Origin: Kamptonema formosum PCC 6407 | GTDB taxonomy: Bacteria > Cyanobacteriota > Cyanobacteriia > Cyanobacteriales > Microcoleaceae | DNA: 64,000 bases | Direction: 5' to 3' | Assembly: GCF_000332155.1 (NCBI RefSeq) | Contig: NZ_KB235903.1 | Span: 1,394,747-1,458,746, forward strand | Made by a program: the position numbers and the translations under genes | Notes under the pieces: model-generated | Seen by the model: only the letters and a program-made list of their open reading frames with translations | Told to the model about the DNA's origin: nothing | Databases searched by the model: none | Part shown: one piece after another, positions 54,068 to 63,721 of the stretch | Layout of the letters: each line of letters starts with the position of its first letter | How positions within the stretch are numbered: position 1 is the first letter of the stretch

Positions 54068-57019
54068 TTATGAGAGCCTAAATCCAGGACAAATTTTTTT
54101 GAAATCACATTTTGAACATCGAGGCGGGTCAGACTGACTACCTGTGAGAGGAAATAGTCCAGACTTTATTCCTTCTACGGCTTGTCTAACCTCTTCTCTA
54201 ACCTGATTCTGATACTCATCGCCAACATCCACTGTAAACCTTTCCTCAACCCCCAGGTTTACAAGCTCTGAATCTGGAGGTTCAGGAGCGAGAAAGTGTG
54301 CATCAGCGCCGTTGTCTGGATCGTAACCTAAAGCATGACGAACAGCAGCCGCATACAACCGGAGTTGCCTAGTAACATCATTTCTTCTTTCGCGATAACT
54401 TTGAGGATCTTTCTCCCACTTTTGACTTTTAAAATCAACTACACAAACAGGAATTGGATACTCTTGTTGTCCGCCAGAATCTACTATTTGCAATAAATCA
54501 ATCGTCCCACTAATTAATGCGCCACTTTGCCGATCAACATATTCAAATGGTTTTTCTGCTTCAAAAGCTAATTCAGCACGATCTCTATAGAATTGCCAAT
54601 ACCTAATTATAGACCGTTTAGCAGCATTTTTTAGAGCTTCTAAAGGTTTCCCTCGTGTGTAACGAAGATTAAATTGTCGCTCAACTAAGTTTTCTAAAAA
54701 ATCCTCTGTAATTGACAAATGTGCCTCTGAATTTTGTGCTATTCTCTGGTGAATTTCAGCTAAAATATTATGAACTTGTTGACCATAGCCAAAATCCTGT
54801 TTGACACTGGGCCCAAATCCCATTAAGCAGCGAAGTTTATAGTCGAATGGGCATTTCCAGTAGTAGTTTAAGTCAGAGTATGTTGTGGGGAGTAACTCGG
54901 TATTGACTGGGGCAATAGGAATATCACGCCGACGAAATGTTGGATCATTCCCATCTCCTTTAACATAATCATGTGTAATTTCTTTATAAAAATCACTTGG
55001 TTTTTTTCTATGCCTATCTTGGCTAGAAATATGTAAAAATTTTCTGCAACGGGTAAGTGCTACATACCAAAGTCTCCGCTCTCCTGCATCACCACCTGCA
55101 TATTCAGAGCGATCAAACTCCTGTGAAGTTAAAAAAGTTTCTGGCCCCTGATTACGACGGCTGCTTGGAAAGTTGGAACTAGACACACGAGGGACAAAAA
55201 CAACAGGCCATTCTAAACCTTTGGCAGCATGAATTGTCATAATTTGTACGGCATTAGGTGTGGTAATTTCATCAACTCCACCATCATCAGTTTTACCTGC
55301 TGCCCAACCACCTAGAAAAAGGCAAAGAGGAGTGAGATCCCTTGGTTCTATCCATTGCTTAACTGATTCAAATTGCGTCAGAAGGTGGCTAAAGCGCCCT
55401 AAATTGTATAAAATATCGTCTGACCAAGGTTGAGTTTCTGCACTAGCTCCCAGTTCCTCAAGCATTTCCTGAAAAATATCTTGTGGGTAGATACGTCTAC
55501 TAATACCATCGCGCTCTTCTTTTGGTAAACTCTGACGATTTAGTTTTTCACGTTGTTTAGCTATCCATTCCAAAAAGGAAGTAGCATCTGCTTGTGACAT
55601 TTGCTGTCTGTCACGTAGCCGTCGAACTGTATCTCGAACAAACTCTCTTGTTTTATTGACAGTGAATGAGTGGAATTTTCCAGTCATATCAGTATAAGAA
55701 AATTCCCTTTGTGCTAACTGACAAAATGCTGCCTGGACAAGTAAAACTTCATCATGGCTAAATAGACCTCTTGTTCCTTTGACTACAAAAGGTATCCCTT
55801 GCTCGCGAAGGGCATCAACGAATACTTGCCCGGAAGAACGAACACTCCGCAGGAGAATTGCCATATCAGCATAGTCTATCGCTCGTTCAGTGCCATCTTT
55901 TTCCTCAATTACTGTACCTCGCAAATACTTAATCCGTTCAGCTACCCACGCAGCTTCGGCTTCATCTGAGGGAAATTCCTGCCTGCGAATATCGCCCAGC
56001 TCGGCCATGCGCTCCCTAAGAACTACAACATCTTGTTCAGATTGCCAGTACCTAGCAACCATCGCCTTGTTTAGCCGACAGTTAACAGGAAGCTGTCTCA
56101 CAGCTTTATTAGCAATTTCAACTATTGCGTGAGTGCTACGGAAATTGTTGATTAATTCAATGCGAGTTACATTTGGATATCGCTGTTCAAAAGTTAATAT
56201 ATTTTTGATATCTGTTCCGCGCCAGCCATAGATTGCTTGGTCATCATCACCTACAACACACACTGACATTCGAGTTCCACCGTCTGAAAGAATACGAATC
56301 AATTCTTCTTGACGAGGATCAACGTCTTGATATTCATCTACAATTAAGTAACGGAACTTAGAGCGTACCTGCTCTAACAAAGCTGGCTCTGACAAACGAG
56401 ATAAAAGTTCTCCAATAATTGTATTAAAATCAAAAAAGCAGTTGGGGCGCTCTTGGGCAAGTTGTTTATAACGTTGAACCGCACCACTCAAATGCTCAGT
56501 TTGAAGATTTTCTGGGTCAATTCTTTTGAGATGAATGACATTTAGGGTTGTAGTAAACCAATCAAGAGCATCCCAATAACCCTCTCCCCTTATCTGTTGA
56601 CGAAGCTGATTAAGTCCAATTCCTTTTCCACTATCTTCATAATAATGGTAGTTGGCAGTTATTAGCGCTGCTTGTCGAACATCATCCATTACCTCAAAAT
56701 TACGGTATTGAGTATCAATTTCTTTAAGTAATTGTAAACAAAAACTATGGATTGTCCCAACATACATATCTCCAAGGGAGGCATCATCTGGGTTAATATC
56801 TTCTAAATGACCTCTAATTCGAGTTTTTAGCTCGCGAGAGGCTCTTTCTGTAAAAGTGAAGGCAATAATAGATTGTTTCGATACTCCTTCATCAACCATT
56901 TGTGCAATTCGCTTAGAAATAACCTCTGTTTTACCACTTCCTGCACAAGCAATGATCAATAGGTTTCCTTCACGATGTGCAATAGCTTGTTGCTGCTCAA
57001 CTGTATAATTTAATGTCAT
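54068..57019 (-). CDS. UvrD-type helicase with C-terminal RecB/Cas4-like nuclease domain
   Basis: The 983-residue protein has all superfamily 1 helicase motifs: IACAGSGKTEVI (Walker A), DEYQDVDPRQEEL (II), VVGDDDQAIYGWRG (III), MTIHAAKGLEWPVVFVP (V) and WYVALTRCRKFL (VI). From about residue 720 it carries a PD-(D/E)XK nuclease (GTIDLLQIV, then VVDFKSQK and QLRLYAAAV). Cysteines at CPFDYKLRC and CSKCDFKKIC fit an iron-sulfur cluster as in AddB and Cas4. The start overlaps the stop of the cytosine methyltransferase gene (ATGA). The pair looks like a modification plus helicase-nuclease defence module. Confidence 0.9.
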   Translation of the reverse strand: MTLNYTVEQQQAIAHREGNLLIIACAGSGKTEVISKRIAQMVDEGVSKQSIIAFTFTERASRELKTRIRGHLEDINPDDASLGDMYVGTIHSFCLQLLKEIDTQYRNFEVMDDVRQAALITANYHYYEDSGKGIGLNQLRQQIRGEGYWDALDWFTTTLNVIHLKRIDPENLQTEHLSGAVQRYKQLAQERPNCFFDFNTIIGELLSRLSEPALLEQVRSKFRYLIVDEYQDVDPRQEELIRILSDGGTRMSVCVVGDDDQAIYGWRGTDIKNILTFEQRYPNVTRIELINNFRSTHAIVEIANKAVRQLPVNCRLNKAMVARYWQSEQDVVVLRERMAELGDIRRQEFPSDEAEAAWVAERIKYLRGTVIEEKDGTERAIDYADMAILLRSVRSSGQVFVDALREQGIPFVVKGTRGLFSHDEVLLVQAAFCQLAQREFSYTDMTGKFHSFTVNKTREFVRDTVRRLRDRQQMSQADATSFLEWIAKQREKLNRQSLPKEERDGISRRIYPQDIFQEMLEELGASAETQPWSDDILYNLGRFSHLLTQFESVKQWIEPRDLTPLCLFLGGWAAGKTDDGGVDEITTPNAVQIMTIHAAKGLEWPVVFVPRVSSSNFPSSRRNQGPETFLTSQEFDRSEYAGGDAGERRLWYVALTRCRKFLHISSQDRHRKKPSDFYKEITHDYVKGDGNDPTFRRRDIPIAPVNTELLPTTYSDLNYYWKCPFDYKLRCLMGFGPSVKQDFGYGQQVHNILAEIHQRIAQNSEAHLSITEDFLENLVERQFNLRYTRGKPLEALKNAAKRSIIRYWQFYRDRAELAFEAEKPFEYVDRQSGALISGTIDLLQIVDSGGQQEYPIPVCVVDFKSQKWEKDPQSYRERRNDVTRQLRLYAAAVRHALGYDPDNGADAHFLAPEPPDSELVNLGVEERFTVDVGDEYQNQVREEVRQAVEGIKSGLFPLTGSQSDPPRCSKCDFKKICPGFRLS

Positions 57020-58101
57020 TTTCTACCTCTATTTATAGCAATCCTTAAAGAGGGAGCTAGTGCTTCCATTAACTGAACAGGCACAGCATTTCCAATTTGT
57101 TCAGTTATTTGAGACTTAGTTCCTACAAATTTATAATCAAGCGGAAATGATTGGAGAATAGCAGCTTCACGAAGAGTAATAGCTCTATCATCTTCTGGAT
57201 GGGAGAATCGTCCGCGAGTTACATCAGTACAGCCTGTAGTTAGTGTTGGTGCAACATCATCCCAACGCATTCTTCCATAGACATCTCCATGACCTTTATG
57301 ATTTTTATGGCATTTGAGTTCTAATTCAGGTGGCAATGAAAAACGATTTCCACCATCTTTAGGAATGTGTTGTAAGCGCTTTAGAGCTATGGGCAAATGT
57401 GAACTGGCATAATGAAGAGGATCGCCTGGATCTTTCTGCCCTGATTTTAGCGATCGAAGATTACCAATTGCTTGTCTTACTGTAATTCGACTCCCAGTTG
57501 GAGTTATAGGTGGGGGTATAATAGGTAATTCAGAATTTAAAACAGCAAAAAGAATACATCTAATACGACGTTGAGGTACACCGTAGTCAGCCGCATCAAC
57601 TCGAATAGGTTCACCTAATTGATAGCCAAGTTCCAGTAAATCATGTTTGAGTTTATTGATTATTTCTCTATATTTTTCTGTTGCAAGTCCAGGTACATTC
57701 TCAAAAAAAATTACCGAAGGACGTAAGTCTCTTGCAAATCTAACAGCCTCAAAAATTAAGTTTGAACGTTTATCTTGTTTTTTGGTACGATTTTGACTGC
57801 TGAATGGTTGGCAGGGCGCACAGACAACTAGAATATCCACATCAGCTCCCTTTAAATCATTCTGGCGAATATCCATCGGATCAAGTAATGCAATATCAGA
57901 CTCATAAAGATTCACGTTTGGATGATTGATTTTATAGGTCTTACATACAATCGGATTATTATCAACAGCAGCTACTACCCTAATATTATGATTCGTTAAT
58001 CCTTCCGTCACTCCACCACACCCACAGAAAAGATCCACCGCAGTCAGCAATCGCTTCGCTGAATGATTATTATTTCTATCTTTTACTTTTACACTTCTCA
58101 T
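57016..58101 (-). CDS. DNA (cytosine-5) methyltransferase
   Basis: The 361-residue enzyme has motif I (VDLFCGCGGVTEGL) and the catalytic motif IV (CAPCQPFSSQN). ENVPGLA (VI), QRRIRCILFA (VIII) and IGNAVPVQLMEAL (X) complete the set, so it is full length. The target-recognition region lies between about residues 215 and 310, and its sequence preference is unknown. It is followed with a 4-base overlap by the helicase-nuclease. No separate restriction endonuclease gene is seen. A long A/T-rich region upstream (58102-58334) has no gene. Confidence 0.93.
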   Translation of the reverse strand: MRSVKVKDRNNNHSAKRLLTAVDLFCGCGGVTEGLTNHNIRVVAAVDNNPIVCKTYKINHPNVNLYESDIALLDPMDIRQNDLKGADVDILVVCAPCQPFSSQNRTKKQDKRSNLIFEAVRFARDLRPSVIFFENVPGLATEKYREIINKLKHDLLELGYQLGEPIRVDAADYGVPQRRIRCILFAVLNSELPIIPPPITPTGSRITVRQAIGNLRSLKSGQKDPGDPLHYASSHLPIALKRLQHIPKDGGNRFSLPPELELKCHKNHKGHGDVYGRMRWDDVAPTLTTGCTDVTRGRFSHPEDDRAITLREAAILQSFPLDYKFVGTKSQITEQIGNAVPVQLMEALAPSLRIAINRGRK

Positions 58102-58334
58102 GGTTTTTTAGACGCTCATACTCAATAAATTATCAATTAGATTATAGAATACGTATGTACAGACTTTTCTTGATTAATAGTATTTATTGGATCGATAAAG
58201 ATTCTTAATTAAATTTGCCCACCTTCTTAAGTTTAGCAGCTAACCGCTGGTAAATTACATTCAACCACACTGTTACTACACGGTACTCCTCCGACCAAGT
58301 TAGTGTCAATCCCAACTTCTCTAAATTATCTATC

Positions 58335-58633
58335 CTACCCCACAAAAGACTTCAACATCCAACCAATAATAATTCCCACACCCCCAAACCGCACAGCCTG
58401 CCAAAAAGGTTCCTTCAAACTTCCCCAACTAAACAGACTACTTTCCAAATTAAGTTCTATAGTTTCCAATTCCTGCTGAATTTGTCGCAATTCTGCCCCT
58501 TAAACTCAGGTAAAGGATTTCGACGTTGCTGCTGACGAATATCCTCCCGTCGATGTCCCAGTTCAACCTGGCGATCGCGATCGCGCTTCACCTGTTCGTA
58601 ACGTTCCTTAACATCCGCAAGCAATCTATCCAC
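58335..58633 (-). pseudogene. Frameshifted small coiled-coil/membrane-anchor protein
   Basis: From GTG 58633 the frame reads VDRLLADVKERYEQVKRDRD and GHRREDIRQQQRRNPLPEFK. After a G4 run near 58500 the sense continues in the next frame as ELRQIQQELETIELNLESSL and FWQAVRFGGVGIIIGWMLKS to the stop at 58335. Together they form a protein of about 100 residues with a coiled coil and one C-terminal membrane helix. One G is missing, by decay or sequencing error. It begins 41 bases after recG on the same strand. Confidence 0.7.
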
Positions 58634-58673
58634 TTCCTGTTCCTTCTTCCTTCTTCCTTCTTCCTCCTCAAGC

Positions 58674-61172
58674 TTATGTCAAAATAGAACCACTCATCAT
58701 CCGCTGATATCTCCGCTCTAATTCATCTCTAATTGCAGGCATTTGATTCAACCTTTCATCCTCATCAATCACCCTCTTCGCCGCCTCCCTTGCCAATTCC
58801 AAAACCTCTTGATCTTCCACTAAACTTGCCAAGGCAAAATCCGGTAAACCCGCCTGTCTAGTGCCTAAAACCTGACCTGGCCCCCGCAATCTCATATCCA
58901 TTTCTGCAATAAAAAACCCATCTTGCGACTGTTCTAAAACCTTCATTCGCTGCAAAGCTTCCCCAGCATTAGAACCCCGCATTAACAAACAATAAGAACG
59001 ATCGCTTCCCCTACCCACACGACCTCGTAATTGGTGCAACTGCGACAAACCGAAACGCTCACAATTTTCAATCAACATCACTGTTGCATTCGGAACGTCA
59101 ACACCCACTTCTACAACAGTTGTCGATACCAAAATGTGAGTTTCTCTATCCCGGAACTTGGTAATTGCCTCATCCTTTTCTGCACTTGTCATCCGACCGT
59201 GTAACAAACCTACTTTAAACTCAGGAAATATCGTTGTCTTTAGTTTCTCCTGTTCCTCAATAGCCGAACGTAAGTCTAGTTTTTCTGACTCTTCTACCAA
59301 AGGCAAAACCACATAAACTTGACGACCTCCCCCCACTTCCCGCCGAATCAATTCATAAGCTTGACTGCGTTCTTTTCCCGTCAATATTGTTGTTTGAATT
59401 GCCTGTCTTCCGGGAGGTAATTCATCAATTAAACTCACATCTAGATCGCCGTGTAAGGTTAAAGCTAGCGTCCGAGGAATAGGTGTTGCGGTCATCGTTA
59501 ATACGTGAGGAGACTCGCCTTTTTGCTGCAACTTTGCCCGTTGCTGTACCCCAAATCGGTGCTGTTCATCAATTACAACTAAACCCAATTTATCAAAATT
59601 AACTGTATCTTGAATCAAGGCATGAGTTCCAACTAAAACTTTTAATTGCCCCGTTTCTAACTGCGAATGAATTTCTCTGCGTTTCGCTACTTTGGTCGAA
59701 CCAGTTAACAGTTCAACTGGCAAGTGCATTAAATTTAACCAACCTACTAACTTGCGATAATGTTGCTCTGCTAAAACTTCAGTCGGTGCCATCAAAGCTG
59801 CTTGATATCCAGATTGAATTGCTGCTAGTATTGCCACCACCGCTACCACAGTTTTACCCGCGCCGACATCTCCTTGTACCAGCCGATTCATCGGTTCTGG
59901 TGATGCTAAATCATTGAGGATCTCATTAATTACTCTTTGCTGAGCATTTGTTAACTTAAATGGGATGATATTATAGAAATTATTCAGCAATTCCCCATTC
60001 GGAATTAGCACTGCACTCGCTTGAGCTTTGCGGTGCATTTGGCGGCGTTTTAACAGTCCTAATTGTAAATAGAAAAACTCATCAAAAACTAAGCGGCGAC
60101 GGGATGCTGACAGACAATCTCTATCTAGAGGAAAATGAATATTACTAAGGGCATCGGCTATCCCCATTAAACTATAGCGATCGCGCAAACTTTCAGGTAA
60201 AGACTCTTGTACTTGCTTAACCGCCGGTAAAGCCGCAGCCATCCCCCGCCTCACCACCCCCGCATCTACCCCATCCGTCAAGGGATAAACAGGTACTAAC
60301 CGCCCCACCGTAGCTGATTCTATCGTGCCACCGTCGGAGTCGAGCACTTCTATTTCGGGATTTTCCAGCGTTACCCCATATTTCCCTTGCTTCACCAACC
60401 CCGAAGCCGCTACTACCGCACCCACTGGATAATAACGCTTTTGCTGTTCCTGCCAGCCACGATTGCTGTAGCGATTGCCATGAAAAAAGCGATTCAGCTT
60501 GATTTGACCCGTCCGATCCGTTAAAATCAGCTCTAGAATCGTCAATTTATTGTTTTTTGGGCTACTAAAGCAGTTGCAGCGCTTCACAGTTGCCACTAAA
60601 GTCACAGTTTCTCCCGCTGCGAGTTCGCGGATGCTCACTTGCCGAGCATAATCAATGTGATCGCGGGGATAATAGTATAATAAATCGTATACAGTTAATA
60701 ACCCCAATTTGCCTAAACGATTGCCATTGTTCGGCCCGATACCTGTTACACGGTTTAGAGGTTGATCGAGAGAGAGGCTTGGTGGTGGAGGGTTTTGACT
60801 CAGCGGCGCAGTTCGGGTATTGGGTACTGGGGAAGAAGGAGTATATTCCGGTGTCTGTTCTCTCACTTTCTGTCCGATACCAAAGTTCTGGTGTTCGCAG
60901 ACTCGCTGGACTTGCATGAGAAAACGCCGTGTTTCAGCGACAAGAGATTGGCGCTCTTCTAGTTCCATTTCAGGATAACTGACAAACTGCGCCGCCAGAT
61001 GCAGACATCGGTTGCGATCGCTAAACGGTATGATATCAGTGGCTTGACTCAAACTCAGACTTAGAAAGTCACTGAAGCGGTGTTGAGAACCTTGTAAGTC
61101 AGTAAATCCACGTTCCGCCTCTACGGAGAGAGCTTTTTGCAGTCGCACCCAATCTGGTTGATCCGTCATCAT
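58674..61172 (-). CDS. recG: ATP-dependent DNA helicase RecG
   Basis: The 832-residue helicase reverses stalled forks and moves branch points. After a cyanobacterium-specific N-terminal extension of about 150 residues comes the wedge/OB domain (GIGPNNGNRLGKLGL, then the YPRDHIDY box). Helicase motifs follow: GDVGAGKTVVAVVAI (I), DEQHRFGVQQRAKL (II), TMTATPIPRTLAL (III), VSTTVVEVGVDVPNATVM and LHQLRGRVGRG (VI). The C-terminal RecG region with RGPGQVLGTRQAGLPDF is complete. The length fits cyanobacterial RecG. Confidence 0.97.
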   Translation of the reverse strand: MMTDQPDWVRLQKALSVEAERGFTDLQGSQHRFSDFLSLSLSQATDIIPFSDRNRCLHLAAQFVSYPEMELEERQSLVAETRRFLMQVQRVCEHQNFGIGQKVREQTPEYTPSSPVPNTRTAPLSQNPPPPSLSLDQPLNRVTGIGPNNGNRLGKLGLLTVYDLLYYYPRDHIDYARQVSIRELAAGETVTLVATVKRCNCFSSPKNNKLTILELILTDRTGQIKLNRFFHGNRYSNRGWQEQQKRYYPVGAVVAASGLVKQGKYGVTLENPEIEVLDSDGGTIESATVGRLVPVYPLTDGVDAGVVRRGMAAALPAVKQVQESLPESLRDRYSLMGIADALSNIHFPLDRDCLSASRRRLVFDEFFYLQLGLLKRRQMHRKAQASAVLIPNGELLNNFYNIIPFKLTNAQQRVINEILNDLASPEPMNRLVQGDVGAGKTVVAVVAILAAIQSGYQAALMAPTEVLAEQHYRKLVGWLNLMHLPVELLTGSTKVAKRREIHSQLETGQLKVLVGTHALIQDTVNFDKLGLVVIDEQHRFGVQQRAKLQQKGESPHVLTMTATPIPRTLALTLHGDLDVSLIDELPPGRQAIQTTILTGKERSQAYELIRREVGGGRQVYVVLPLVEESEKLDLRSAIEEQEKLKTTIFPEFKVGLLHGRMTSAEKDEAITKFRDRETHILVSTTVVEVGVDVPNATVMLIENCERFGLSQLHQLRGRVGRGSDRSYCLLMRGSNAGEALQRMKVLEQSQDGFFIAEMDMRLRGPGQVLGTRQAGLPDFALASLVEDQEVLELAREAAKRVIDEDERLNQMPAIRDELERRYQRMMSGSILT

Positions 61173-61173
61173 T

Positions 61174-61320
61174 ATTATATAGCTAGGGGCTAGGGGTTAG
61201 GGGCTAGGGACTAGGGAAAGAGATGGGGAGGATGGGGAGGATGGGGAAGGGATTACCAATTACCAATTAACAATTACCAATTACCAATTACCAGTTAAGT
61301 AAATCCACCTAATTAAACAT
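61174..61320. repeat. Mixed CTAGGGG, GGGGAGGAT and AATTACC heptamer repeats
   Basis: Three repeat types follow one another upstream of recG: GGGGCTAGGG-like units, GGGGAGGAT units and ATTACCA heptamers. No gene lies in 61173-61423. Confidence 0.8.
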
Positions 61321-61423
61321 AAGATCGGGATGGCTAAAAAGCTGACTGTATAAACATTCTTCCTTCTCTCCTAGATAACTAAATTTTTCTTCCTTCTTCC
61401 TTCTTTCTTCTTCCTTCTACTTA

Positions 61424-62425
61424 TTATCCTTCAAACCAACAGGCTCGCCAAGCAGATTCGGCCGCAACTATGGTATACTCTCGCTGTTTTTTCTGATAGT
61501 CGCGCCTCACTGTGTTTAACCGCACGGAAAGGTTGCGAATTTGCTGTCGCCAAGCTGTCGCGCCTGCATCGGCAAATTCAATTTCAGATAAACGCAGATT
61601 AATCGCCGTGATGTGAATTGCATTAGCGCTGGGAGCACCTCCTAAACCTCCAAAACTGCCTACTCCTAACTCTCCTAAACTTTCTTCATCCTCCGATTCT
61701 ACGGTTTCAATTATTAAGTTTAATAGGTTAGGTGGCCCCGCGATCGCATCCCCAGAGGTATCTGCGTTAACAGCGGCTTCTAAAATCGGTTCAGGTAATT
61801 GGTTGGGCAAGATTCCTGAGTTTTGCAGTAAGCGGTTACTATCGCGAGAAAGGCTTTTGAGGGTATTGCCGATCGCTTTTTCCAGTTTCTCCTGCCACTG
61901 CAATAATTTGTCTGCGGATTGGGGACTGGGATTTTTTGAGCTTTGAGTTTTGAGATTGCTTCCTTCCATTCCCAACGCTAAACTCTGTGGGTAGGCTACG
62001 CGAACGGGGTTTTCAGTTTCGCCTTCACTAAATATCTCCTCTCGCCGCGAATCTCCTTCGCTTTCTGCGAATTGGTTATTGTCCTCTTCTTCCCATCCTT
62101 CTTCCTCATCTTCATCCTCATCCTCATCCTCATCCTCTCCCTGTTCCTCCTTCAGTAGCAATTGCAACTTTTCAGAAGTTGCGATCGCCAACTTCCGCAA
62201 CGACTGCTGCATTTTTTGCCGCTGATTGTAGGATAACTTCAGAAAAGGTTCTGGATATCCCTGAGTACAAAGGTAATAACAAGCCAAAATTAACTGCTGA
62301 CTCGCCGCTTGTCCCAAGGCATTTAAATAACCGCTGTAGCTATTTGCCAATTCCGAACCGATGTTTGCGATCGCTTCTTCCAGTACCCCTATTTCCCGCT
62401 CAATTCGCTCACTTGCTCCAGACAT
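61424..62425 (-). CDS. Conserved cyanobacterial protein with acidic run, function unknown
   Basis: The 333-residue cytosolic protein has a helical N-terminus (residues 1-95: ERIEREIGVLEEAIANIG and LYNALGQAASQQL-like). An acidic tract follows, EDEDEDEDEDEEEGWEEED, at about residues 97-115. A Ser-rich linker then leads to a second helical part ending in TVRRDYQKKQREYTIVAAE and the final WRACWFEG. No known domain was recognised. It lies between recG and tsf on the same strand, separated by repeats on both sides. Confidence 0.75.
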   Translation of the reverse strand: MSGASERIEREIGVLEEAIANIGSELANSYSGYLNALGQAASQQLILACYYLCTQGYPEPFLKLSYNQRQKMQQSLRKLAIATSEKLQLLLKEEQGEDEDEDEDEDEEEGWEEEDNNQFAESEGDSRREEIFSEGETENPVRVAYPQSLALGMEGSNLKTQSSKNPSPQSADKLLQWQEKLEKAIGNTLKSLSRDSNRLLQNSGILPNQLPEPILEAAVNADTSGDAIAGPPNLLNLIIETVESEDEESLGELGVGSFGGLGGAPSANAIHITAINLRLSEIEFADAGATAWRQQIRNLSVRLNTVRRDYQKKQREYTIVAAESAWRACWFEG

Positions 62426-62718
62426 ACACTAATCTTAACTGGTAATTGGTAATTGATAATTGGTAATTGGTAATTGTTAGTTGTTAGTTGTTCGTTGTTA
62501 GTTGTTCGTTGGTAATTGGTAATGGCTAATTACTCATCTCCCCCTTTCTTCCTCTTTCCCTAGCCCCTAGTCCTGAGCATCCTAGCCCCTTCTTTGGTAA
62601 TTTGTAAATTGAAAATAGTGCCTACCAATTGAAAACTGCATATAATATAACAACTAAAAATTAAAAACTAAAAACAACAGTAGCTCCTGTTAATTTTTAA
62701 TTTTTAATTTTTAATTAA
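62426..62718. repeat. Heptamer repeats between tsf and the acidic-protein gene
   Basis: Copies of GGTAATT/TGGTAAT and GTTAGTT/GTTCGTT heptamers (62440-62525), a CTAGCCCC tract (62560-62590) and TTTTTAATTT repeats (62692-62715) close behind the tsf stop. The last may serve as a T-rich 3' end. No gene is seen. Confidence 0.8.
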
Positions 62719-63378
62719 TTATTTGGTTCCCATTTGGGCGGCAACTTCATCAGCGAAATTGCTTTCTACCTTCTCAATACCTTCGCCCAATACAAACCGC
62801 ACAAATCGGCGTACTTGGACGTTTTCGCCCAATTGAGAGATAGTTTGTTTCACCAACTCTTCCACCGAGATATTTTGATCCCGAATAAAAGGCTGATCCA
62901 TCAAAGATAGCTCTTTCAGACGCTTATCAATTCGCCCTTGAACAATCTTTTCCTTAATATTTTCTGGCTTATTGCCCAAGTCATCCTTACCCATTTCAAC
63001 TGCCTTTTCCTTCTCGACAATTTCAGCGGGAATGTCTTCAACTTTCACGTATTCCACATTCGGACAAGCTGCAATTTGCATGGCAATATTCCGCACCAAA
63101 AGTTGAAACTCCTCGCGGCGGGCGACAAAATCTGTTTCACAATTAACTTCCACAAGTACGCCAACACGGCCTCCCGTATGGATGTAGCTACCTACTAAGC
63201 CTTCAGAGGCGACGCGGTTTGCTTTTGTAGTAGCAGAAGTAATCCCCTTTTTCCGCAGCCACTCAATTGATTTGGCTATATCTGCGTCATTTTCTACTAG
63301 CGCTTTTTTGCAATCCATCATGCCAGCGCCAGTTTTTTCCCGCAGTTCTTTAACAAGTTTTGCTGATATTTCTGCCAT
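62719..63378 (-). CDS. tsf: Elongation factor Ts
   Basis: The 219-residue factor exchanges GDP for GTP on EF-Tu. The N-terminal UBA-like domain has [18 protein letters not shown], and the core has the [10 protein letters not shown] motif. The dimerisation region is shortened, as in cyanobacteria and plastids. It follows rpsB on the same strand with a 343-base gap that is filled by two mobile-looking repeats. Confidence 0.97.
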   Translation of the reverse strand: MAEISAKLVKELREKTGAGMMDCKKALVENDADIAKSIEWLRKKGITSATTKANRVASEGLVGSYIHTGGRVGVLVEVNCETDFVARREEFQLLVRNIAMQIAACPNVEYVKVEDIPAEIVEKEKAVEMGKDDLGNKPENIKEKIVQGRIDKRLKELSLMDQPFIRDQNISVEELVKQTISQLGENVQVRRFVRFVLGEGIEKVESNFADEVAAQMGTK

Positions 63379-63415
63379 CTCGCCTACCTTCCTAATCAGA
63401 ATTATTTATGAGTAT

Positions 63416-63506
63416 AAGACTTACGCATTCTAACGGTGTAGCAAGGCTTTGGGATTGCTTCGGAAGCCGAGCAATGACATAATTACGTTGTCTATGCGTA
63501 AGTCTT
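63416..63506. repeat. MITE-like element with AAGACTTACGCAT ends
   Basis: Perfect 13-bp inverted repeats (63416-63428 and 63494-63506) enclose a GGGATTGCTTCGGAAG-type repeat. It is the same end type as 12297-12475 and 49436-49544, here inserted in the rpsB-tsf spacer. Confidence 0.75.
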
Positions 63507-63519
63507 AGAGTATTGAGTT

Positions 63520-63636
63520 ATACCAATTCCTCGATTTACAGCTACAGATTTGACCCCCCTGTAGTCCCCCCTTAGCAAGGGGGGACGGCGAAGCCGGGGG
63601 GTAGAGATTTGTAGTCATAGTTTTAAGAATTGGTAT
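63520..63636. repeat. Inverted-repeat element with ATACCAATTC ends
   Basis: Ends ATACCAATTC/GAATTGGTAT (10 bp, perfect) enclose a strong CCCCCCTT/AAGGGGGG hairpin around TAGC and a GGCGAAGCC hairpin. It is a second dispersed element next to the first, within the rpsB-tsf spacer, where it could affect co-transcription. Confidence 0.75.
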
Positions 63637-63721
63637 TAAGCACTGATAACTTTTCCTTTGCAATGCGAAGGGTTAAAAGCAATTGCCAATTGCTAATTAC
63701 CAGCGACCAACTCAAATACTA

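Noticed and set aside
54068-58101. DISARM or BREX system
   Set aside because: The required DUF1998, PLD, PglZ or BrxC genes are absent. Only a methyltransferase and a helicase-nuclease are found.
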